From positions 1 to 10,882 of the forward strand of contig VGIY01000061.1 in assembly GCA_016867695.1 (NCBI GenBank): a DNA stretch of 10,882 bases. Direction: 5' to 3'. This DNA comes from Candidatus Eiseniibacteriota bacterium (GTDB lineage: Bacteria > Eisenbacteria > RBG-16-71-46 > CAIMUX01 > WJJG01). A program made the translations under genes and the position numbers. The number at the start of each line of letters is the position of its first letter. The stretch's first letter is position 1. Under the pieces are notes generated by a model. It ran no database searches, was not told the origin of the DNA, and saw nothing but the letters and a program-made list of their open reading frames with translations. Shown piece after piece: positions 6,421 to 10,882 of this stretch.

Positions 6421-7562
6421 CGGGTCTGCATCGCCGGCTCTCCCGCCGGGAGGAGCGCGGCGCCGAGCGCCTGCTCATCCCGCCGCTGGCCGCCCTCTCG
6501 CTCCTCTACCGGCTCGCCGTCGCCGGGCGCAACCTCGCCTACGACCGCGGCTGGATGCGCTCCGAGCGGCTGGCGGCCTGGGTGCTCGTCGTCGGCGGCC
6601 TGAGCGCCGGGGGCAGCGGCAAGACGCCGCTCGCCGCCGAGCTCGCGCGCCGCATCGCCCGCTGGGGAGTCCCCCCGCTGATCGTCGCCCGCGCCTATCG
6701 CGCGGCGGGATTCCGGCGCGGCGCGCTCCTCGTCGCCGACGGCGCCGGGGGGGCGGAGCCCGATCCGCTGCGATTCGGCGACGAGGCGGCGCTGCTGGCG
6801 CGCCTCGCGCCGGGGATCCCCGTCGCCATCGCCCGCCGCCGCGCCGAGGTCCTGCGCGATCCCGCCCTGGCCGAGCTCGGCGCCCGCGCCCTCGTCCTCG
6901 ACGGGGGGCTCCAGCACCGCCGTCTGCGGCCCGACCTGGCACTGGCGACGATCGACGCCTCCCTGGAGCCGTCGTCGGGAAGGCTCCTGCCCCTGGGCGA
7001 CCTGCGCGAGCCCTGGACGGCGTTGCGGCGCGCCGACTGGATCGTCCTCCATCGCGGGCAGCTCTGCCCCGACCCCCTGCCCTGGGAGCGCTTCCTCGAC
7101 CGGGTCGCTCCCGGGCGACCGCGGCTCTGGACGCACACCGGCCTGCAGGCCCCGGAGGAACTGGGCGAGGGGAGGGTGACCCCCTGGCCGGAGCTTCGCG
7201 GCCGGAGGCTCGGTCTCTGGACCGGGCTGGGGCATCCCGAGGCGCTGGTCGCGGATCTCGCCGCCGAGGGCGTCGTCCCCGCCTGGCGCGAGCTCGCTCC
7301 CGATCACGCGCGTTGCGACGCGGCGCTCGCCCGGCGGCTGCGCCGCGCCGCCGCGCGCGAACGCCTGGAGGCGATCCTCGTCACGCTCAAGGACGCGGTC
7401 AAGCTGGAGGCCTGGCGGGATGCCCTGCCTCCCGTTCTGGTCTGCCGCTCCGGGATCGGATTCGGTCGCGGGCTCGAGGCCTTCGAGGGGCAACTGCGCG
7501 CCAGCCTGCGCGCGGCGGGCGTCCTGCCTGCGGGGGATCCTCCCTGCGCGGCAAGCGATTGA
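6411..7562 (+). CDS. lpxK: LpxK, tetraacyldisaccharide 4'-kinase
   Basis: A 383-residue, membrane-bound P-loop kinase that phosphorylates the 4' position of the tetraacyl disaccharide 1-phosphate to give lipid IVA. A hydrophobic N-terminal segment (21-38) matches the family's membrane anchor. The Walker A loop is SAGGSGKTP (65-73), followed by GDEAALLA (123-130), LVLDGGLQHRRL (161-172), GRLLPLGDLREP (190-201), the C-terminal TGLGHPEALV (271-280), DH (298-299, probably containing the catalytic base His) and VTLKDAVKL (324-332). Two motif positions depart from the usual form: DGGLQH instead of DDGxQH, and TLKD instead of TEKD. The length is slightly above the usual 310-360 residues. The GTG start at 6411 overlaps kdtA by 10 bp and is preceded by GGAGGG. 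It appears to be the last gene of the lpx operon and faces a convergent gene 46 bp away. Confidence 0.95.
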   Translation: MGLTGLHRRLSRREERGAERLLIPPLAALSLLYRLAVAGRNLAYDRGWMRSERLAAWVLVVGGLSAGGSGKTPLAAELARRIARWGVPPLIVARAYRAAGFRRGALLVADGAGGAEPDPLRFGDEAALLARLAPGIPVAIARRRAEVLRDPALAELGARALVLDGGLQHRRLRPDLALATIDASLEPSSGRLLPLGDLREPWTALRRADWIVLHRGQLCPDPLPWERFLDRVAPGRPRLWTHTGLQAPEELGEGRVTPWPELRGRRLGLWTGLGHPEALVADLAAEGVVPAWRELAPDHARCDAALARRLRRAAARERLEAILVTLKDAVKLEAWRDALPPVLVCRSGIGFGRGLEAFEGQLRASLRAAGVLPAGDPPCAASD

Positions 7563-7608
7563 GGCGCTGGCCCGCAGGGTCGAGCGCGGCCCGGTCCCCC
7601 GGCCGGAA

Positions 7609-8205
7609 TCAGTCCTCGTCGGCCCAGTTGGCGAAGTGGACGCGGATGGCCGCCTCGGCGGCGATCTCGTCCCCGGAGGTCTGCTCGACGCCGTAGAGCG
7701 TCACCCGCGCATCGCCCTGCAGCTCGCCGCCCAGGATCAGCGAGCTGAGCGGGGGCTCGAGCTTCGCCGCCCCGGTGACGAGCACGACTACGAGAGAGAC
7801 GCTCTCGCCGCTGGGCACGACGGCGTGCAGCGCGCCCTCGAGCGAGTCGATCTGCTCGCCGGTGATCTCGAACTCGACGCGATAGGCGTTCAGCGTCACG
7901 CTGCCGAACGGGCCGCCAGGAGCGAGACCGAGCTGGGCGGAAGCGGGCCGGTTCTCGACGGTGATGCGCACCTCGTCCTCGAAGACCGCGTCGTCGGCGG
8001 TCATCAGCACCCCGTCCTCGCCCGCGTGGCGGACGTCGGAGCGCAACGGGGAGGTGGCCAGGGACCCCGTCGCCGTCGCCGGCACGATCTCGGTGACGAC
8101 GAGCGAGGAGCGGGGTTGATCGACGGCGTCGCAGCCCCCGGCGACGAGAGCCGCCAGGGCGAGCAGCGCGCAGCCGAGGATCGCCGGTGCGTGACGCTGG
8201 ATCAT
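7609..8205 (-). CDS. Small secreted lipoprotein of unknown function
   Basis: A 198-residue protein with a type II signal peptide: short basic start (MIQRHAP), hydrophobic core (8-21) and lipobox VAGGC ending at Cys25, followed by Asp. It is therefore probably lipidated and exported; Asp at +2 would argue for retention at the inner membrane under the E. coli rule, which may not hold here. The mature part is acidic and beta-rich, with an Asp-rich EDGVLMTADD stretch (about 61-70) recalling calcium-binding loops, then ITVENRP, GPFGSVTLNAYRVEF, and a C-terminus ending in FANWADED. I recognise no named domain; the pattern suggests a beta-sandwich. ATG at 8205 is chosen over an ATG 45 bp upstream because GGGAGG sits 5 bp before it and it begins the signal peptide directly. 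The gene is convergent with lpxK and divergent from nadB, so it is not part of either operon. Confidence 0.8.
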   Translation of the reverse strand: MIQRHAPAILGCALLALAALVAGGCDAVDQPRSSLVVTEIVPATATGSLATSPLRSDVRHAGEDGVLMTADDAVFEDEVRITVENRPASAQLGLAPGGPFGSVTLNAYRVEFEITGEQIDSLEGALHAVVPSGESVSLVVVLVTGAAKLEPPLSSLILGGELQGDARVTLYGVEQTSGDEIAAEAAIRVHFANWADED

Positions 8206-8210
8206 GTGCG

Positions 8211-8216
8211 CCTCCC
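8211..8216 (-). promoter_or_regulatory. Ribosome binding site of the lipoprotein gene
   Basis: On the minus strand GGGAGG lies 5 bp before ATG at 8205. It decides the start in favour of MIQRHAP and against the longer Arg/His-rich extension. Confidence 0.65.
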
Positions 8217-8288
8217 TGCGGGACGGCGGCCGGTGCGGGCCGCGGTGCACGACGCCCGGCGGCGGCCTCCGGGCGGGCGGTTTCGCCC

Positions 8289-8318
8289 TTGGCCCTCAAT
8301 ATCGGCGGCGCCTATACT
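8289..8318 (+). promoter_or_regulatory. Candidate sigma-70 type promoter for nadB
   Basis: TTGGCC (8289-8294; 4 of 6 matches to TTGACA) is followed after 18 bp by TATACT (8313-8318; 5 of 6 matches to TATAAT), in a locally AT-richer patch of a very GC-rich region. Transcription would begin near 8325, giving a leader of about 50 bases before nadB. The match is by eye and the sigma factor preference of this organism is unknown. Confidence 0.4.
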
Positions 8319-8376
8319 CGCCTGAAGTCCGAACTGATCCGCGGGCGCGCGGGGCGCCCCTCGGGAGCAGACTGGC

Positions 8377-10068
8377 ATGTCCTTACCGGTACACGACTTC
8401 CTGGTGATCGGCTCCGGCCTGGCGGGGCTGCTCTTCGCCCTCGAGGCGGCGGCTCACGGCCGCGTGGCGCTGGTGACCAAGCGGCGCGCCGGCGACTCGA
8501 ACACGCGCCTCGCCCAGGGCGGGATCGCCAGCGTCGCCGCCGCCGACGACTCCTTCGAGCGCCACAGGGCCGACACGCTCGCCGCGGGCGCGGGCCTCTG
8601 CCGCGAGGAGGTCGTCGCCGGCGTGATCGCCGAGGCGCCGCGGACGATCGAGCTGCTCGAGAGCCATGGCACGCGCTTCTGCCTGCGGGCCGACGGCAAC
8701 GGGTACGACCTCGGCCGCGAGGGGGGCCACTCGCGCCGGAGGATCCTCCACGCCGCCGACGCCACGGGCGAGGCGATCGCCGACACGCTCCTGGCGCGTG
8801 CCCGCGCCCACCCGCGCATCGAGCTGCGAGAAGACTGCTGCGCCGTCGATCTGATCACGACCAGCAAGCTCGAGCGCCGCGCGCCGCGCGCCGGCGAGAC
8901 GCGCGTCCTGGGAGCCTACATCCTCGAGGCGGACGGGGGACGCATCCAGGCGCTCGCCGCGGCGAGCACGCTGCTGGCCACGGGGGGCTGCGGCAAGGTC
9001 TATCGCTACACGAGCAATCCCGACGTCGCCACCGGCGACGGGCTGGCCATGGCCTACCGCGCCGGCGCGCGCCTGGCCAATCTCGAGTTCGTCCAGTTCC
9101 ACCCGACCTGCCTCTACGACCCGCGCGAGACGCACTTCCTGATCTCCGAGGCGGTGCGCGGCGAGGGCGCCTTCCTGACCTCGATCTCCGGCGAGCCCTT
9201 CATGGCCGCCTACCACGCGGACGCCGACCTGGCTCCGCGGGATGTCGTCGCCCGGGCGATCGACCGCGAGATGAAGCGCCGCGGCGACCGCCACGTCCTG
9301 CTCGACCTCGGCCGTATCGGCGCCGAGCGCATCCGCGTCCGGTTTCCCAACATCCATCGCACCTGCGCGGCGCTCGGCCTGGAGATCACGCGCCAGCCGA
9401 TCCCCGTCGTCCCGGCCGCGCACTACCTCTGCGGGGGCGTGCTCACCGACGCCGAGGGGCGCACCGATCTGGCCGGCCTCTACGCCGCCGGCGAGGTCGC
9501 CTGCACCGGCCTCCACGGGGCCAACCGCCTGGCGAGCAACTCCCTGCTGGAGTCGGCCGTCTTCGCCCGCCGCGCCGCCGGCGCCGCCGTCGCCGGCCTC
9601 GACGACGCCCGCCGCGCCGTCGCCCGCATCGCCTCATCCGTGCCCCCCTGGGACCCGGGGGGAGCCAGCGTCGCCAAGGAGTCGGTGCTGGTCAACGCCC
9701 ACTGGGAGCTCGTGCGCACGCTGATGTGGGACTTCGTCGGCATCGTCCGCAACGATCACCGCCTGCATCTGGCCGCGCGCTACGTGCGCCACTTCCGCCG
9801 CAGCGTGGAGAGCTACTACTGGGACTTCCTGCTGGACAGCGATCTCATCGAGCTGCGCAACATCGCCCTCCTGGCCGAGCTGATCATCCGCTCGGCGGCC
9901 TGCCGCAGGGAGTCGCGCGGGCTGCACTGCAACGAGGACCACCCGGAGAGGAACGATCCCCGCTGGCGGCGCGACACGGTCGTCGACCCCCTGAGCGGGC
10001 GCGTCCACGCCGCGCGGCGCGACGACGACCCCTTCGCCTCGCGGGAGGGGCGATGGCGGGCGGTCTGA
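8377..10068 (+). CDS. nadB: NadB, L-aspartate oxidase
   Basis: A 563-residue cytoplasmic flavoenzyme that oxidises L-aspartate to iminoaspartate, the first step of de novo NAD synthesis; NadA then uses the product. The FAD-binding loop is VIGSGLAGLLFALEAA (10-25), followed by NTRLAQGGIASV (42-53), REGGHSRRRILHAADATGEA (114-133) and ATGGCGKVYRYTSNPDVATG (201-220). Catalytic and substrate residues match E. coli with an offset of two: H242 (QFHPT), R288 (LAPRDVV), H349 (PAAHY) and R384 (HGANR). The LYAAGEVACTGLHGANRLASNS segment confirms a NadB-type member of the fumarate reductase/succinate dehydrogenase flavoprotein family. A helical C-terminal domain ends near RESRGLH (about 908 codon-bases before the stop region, residues 513-519). 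It is slightly longer than the usual 510-545 residues. ATG at 8377 has GGGAG (8363-8367) 9 bp upstream. nadA and nadC are not in the window. The 3' end overlaps the next gene by 16 bp. Confidence 0.96.
   Translation: MSLPVHDFLVIGSGLAGLLFALEAAAHGRVALVTKRRAGDSNTRLAQGGIASVAAADDSFERHRADTLAAGAGLCREEVVAGVIAEAPRTIELLESHGTRFCLRADGNGYDLGREGGHSRRRILHAADATGEAIADTLLARARAHPRIELREDCCAVDLITTSKLERRAPRAGETRVLGAYILEADGGRIQALAAASTLLATGGCGKVYRYTSNPDVATGDGLAMAYRAGARLANLEFVQFHPTCLYDPRETHFLISEAVRGEGAFLTSISGEPFMAAYHADADLAPRDVVARAIDREMKRRGDRHVLLDLGRIGAERIRVRFPNIHRTCAALGLEITRQPIPVVPAAHYLCGGVLTDAEGRTDLAGLYAAGEVACTGLHGANRLASNSLLESAVFARRAAGAAVAGLDDARRAVARIASSVPPWDPGGASVAKESVLVNAHWELVRTLMWDFVGIVRNDHRLHLAARYVRHFRRSVESYYWDFLLDSDLIELRNIALLAELIIRSAACRRESRGLHCNEDHPERNDPRWRRDTVVDPLSGRVHAARRDDDPFASREGRWRAV
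10043..10050 (+). promoter_or_regulatory. Ribosome binding site for the GT9 gene inside nadB
   Basis: GGGAGGGG near the end of nadB precedes ATG at 10053 by 2-5 bp depending on which GGAGG core is counted. The spacing is short but the match is strong, and no comparable motif precedes the alternative GTG at 10149. Confidence 0.55.
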
Positions 10069-10882
10069 GGCAGGGGCGATCGCCCGCCCCGGCGCCGGAG
10101 CGACCCCCGCGCTGGCCCGCGGACGACTGGCGGGGCCCGCTGCTCGCCGTGCGCCTGAGCAGCCTCGGCGACGTCGTCCTGACGACCGGCCCGCTGCGCC
10201 TGCTCCACGATCGCCGGCCCGACCTGGCGATCGATCTCCTGACCCGCGCCGCGTTCGCCCCGGCGCTGGCGGGGCTGCCTTTCATCCGCCGGATCCTGCT
10301 GGCCGACGGCCCCGATTCGCCGCCGGACGGCGCGGCGGCCGCGGAGCCCGCGGCTGCGGCCGCCTACGCGACGGTCCTCGAGTGGCAGGGTGGAGCGCGC
10401 GGGGCCCGCGCCGCGGCCGCGAGCGCTCCCGGGGCGCTGGTCGTCCGCGCCGGGCGCGCCGCCTGGCGGCGGCGTCTCCTCGTCCTTCTGGGACGGCGCG
10501 CCGTCGGAGTCGTGGAGCCCTATGCGGCGCGCCTGGCGCGTTCCCTGGCGGGCGGGAGGGTCGACCCGCAGCTCGCGGCTCCCTGGATCGCCGCCGACGA
10601 GGCGCTCCGCGCCCAGGCGCGCGAGCGGCTCGCGCGGCTCGGCTCCCCGCGGCGCGGCTGGGCGGTCCTGGCGCCGGGCGCCTCGCGGCCGATGAAGCGG
10701 GTGCCCGAGCGGCTGGCCGGGAAGATCGCCGCGGCGCTCGCGGAGCGCGGTTGGGGCGTCGTGCGGCTGGCCGCGCCCGCCGAGGGCGGCCCCGAGGGCG
10801 GCCCTGAAGGCCGCCCGGAAGACGGCGCGCCCGGGGCTCCGGGGGAGGGGCCCTGGCGGGGAACCCTGCCCCAGGTCGCCGC
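10053..10882 (+). CDS. Glycosyltransferase family 9 protein (heptosyltransferase-like), 3' end beyond window
   Basis: The frame is open from ATG 10053 to the window end: 276 complete codons, so the protein is truncated by the window. After a Pro/Arg-rich leader (1-28) the GT9 N-domain begins with LLAVRLSSLGDVVLTTGPLR (30-49), a close match to the RLSS(I/L)GDV start of ADP-heptose:LPS heptosyltransferases, followed by a second Rossmann strand (AIDLLTR, 59-65). WAVLAPGASRPMKRVPERLA (203-222) is the nucleotide-sugar binding entry of the C-domain (usual form: PGAS...KRWP). GTLPQVAA at the end fits the later GT9 motif. Between these, residues 244-267 form a Gly/Pro/Glu repeat not expected in the fold. 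The likely role is adding a heptose or similar sugar to the LPS core, consistent with the nearby lpx and kdtA genes, but the exact sugar is not determinable. It overlaps nadB by 16 bp and is probably coupled to it. A GTG at 10149 would remove the leader. Confidence 0.88.
   Translation, partial: MAGGLRQGRSPAPAPERPPRWPADDWRGPLLAVRLSSLGDVVLTTGPLRLLHDRRPDLAIDLLTRAAFAPALAGLPFIRRILLADGPDSPPDGAAAAEPAAAAAYATVLEWQGGARGARAAAASAPGALVVRAGRAAWRRRLLVLLGRRAVGVVEPYAARLARSLAGGRVDPQLAAPWIAADEALRAQARERLARLGSPRRGWAVLAPGASRPMKRVPERLAGKIAAALAERGWGVVRLAAPAEGGPEGGPEGRPEDGAPGAPGEGPWRGTLPQVA
10782..10829 (+). repeat. Imperfect 12-bp tandem repeat (four units) inside the GT9 gene
   Basis: Four 12-bp units of the form GAGGGCGGCCCC run in frame and encode EGGP, EGGP, EGRP and EDGA. 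Units drift from the first to the fourth, which suggests older duplication followed by mutation. A further Gly/Pro-rich stretch follows to about 10853. Because the unit is a multiple of three, gain or loss of copies would change length without breaking the frame. Confidence 0.75.

Larger units (their letters stand above)
8206..8376. other. Divergent intergenic region between the lipoprotein gene and nadB
   Basis: This 171-bp region must hold the promoters for both flanking genes. Its nadB-proximal part has the few AT-rich words of the window (TCAATATC, TATACT). A 7-bp inverted repeat (CGCCCGG/CCGGGCG, 8253-8259 and 8269-8275, 9-bp loop) lies in what would be the lipoprotein leader, and a 10-bp palindrome GGGGCGCCCC (8351-8360) lies in the nadB leader. 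At this GC content such repeats are expected by chance, so I assign no operator. A weak minus-strand pair (TTCAGG, 17 bp, GATATT at 8303-8298) could drive the lipoprotein gene. Confidence 0.6.

Noticed and set aside
7587..7605. Short hairpin (CGGCC/GGCCG, 9-base loop) between lpxK and the lipoprotein gene as a terminator
   Set aside because: Only five base pairs and no T-run on either side; such stems are common by chance at this GC content.
8206..8250. Fifteen-residue N-terminal extension of the lipoprotein
   Set aside because: The extension (Arg/His/Pro-rich) would bury the signal peptide, and the ribosome site lies 5 bp before the shorter start.
7420..8325. Plus-strand open frame across the lpxK end and the lipoprotein gene
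   Set aside because: It is antisense to a gene with a clear signal peptide, lipobox and ribosome site, and its own translation shows no domain.
10149..10151. Alternative GTG start for the GT9 protein
   Set aside because: It starts nearly at the GT9 homology (RLSSLGDVV) but would lose the first strand (LLAV) and has no ribosome site; ATG 10053 does.
1..10882. Mobile elements, CRISPR arrays, tRNA or rRNA genes, phage or defence genes
   Set aside because: Looked for and not seen; all long plus-strand frames are accounted for by housekeeping envelope and NAD genes plus one lipoprotein on the minus strand.

Overview
This window is chromosomal DNA from a very GC-rich Gram-negative bacterium. It carries most of a lipid A/Kdo (Raetz pathway) operon, followed by an inverted lipoprotein gene, then nadB and the start of a family-9 glycosyltransferase gene. 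The fused lpxC-fabZ gene is typical of the Bacteroidota/Chlorobiota/Fibrobacterota (FCB) group and its deep relatives. With the very high GC, this suggests a deep FCB-type candidate phylum (for example Eisenbacteria- or Krumholzibacteria-like). That assignment is an inference from gene content and has not been tested by phylogeny.

Layout. Positions 1-7562 (+) hold a tightly packed run: the 3' end of lpxD, an lpxC-fabZ fusion, lpxA, a Gfo/Idh/MocA oxidoreductase resembling GnnA, lpxB, a DUF374 acyltransferase (LpxJ-like), kdtA/waaA and lpxK. Junctions range from a 22-bp overlap to a 26-bp gap, so one polycistronic, translationally coupled message is likely. Four of the seven complete genes start with GTG. 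Positions 7609-8205 (-) encode a small lipoprotein of unknown function that converges on lpxK. A 171-bp divergent intergenic region (8206-8376) holds a plausible sigma-70 promoter for nadB (8377-10068). nadB overlaps by 16 bp a GT9 (heptosyltransferase-like) gene that runs off the end of the window.

How the genes work together. LpxA adds the first hydroxyacyl chain to UDP-GlcNAc (or an amino analogue), LpxC deacetylates, LpxD adds the second chain, LpxB condenses the disaccharide, LpxK phosphorylates it, KdtA adds Kdo and the DUF374 protein probably adds a secondary acyl chain. The FabZ half of the fusion supplies acyl-ACP dehydration, which competes with LpxA and LpxD for 3-hydroxyacyl-ACP. 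The UDP-diacylglucosamine hydrolase (LpxH, LpxI or LpxG) and a classical LpxL/LpxM are not in the window. The oxidoreductase sits between lpxA and lpxB, the slot used by gnnA-gnnB in Acidithiobacillus and by lpxI in alphaproteobacteria, but it has no adjacent GnnB aminotransferase.

Most of the window is well-understood biology. The items that deserve a second look are the orphan GnnA-like enzyme, the LpxJ-like acyltransferase, substitutions in normally conserved LpxC/LpxB/LpxK motifs, the unassigned lipoprotein, and an in-frame tandem repeat inside the GT9 gene. No mobile element, CRISPR array, tRNA or rRNA was seen.
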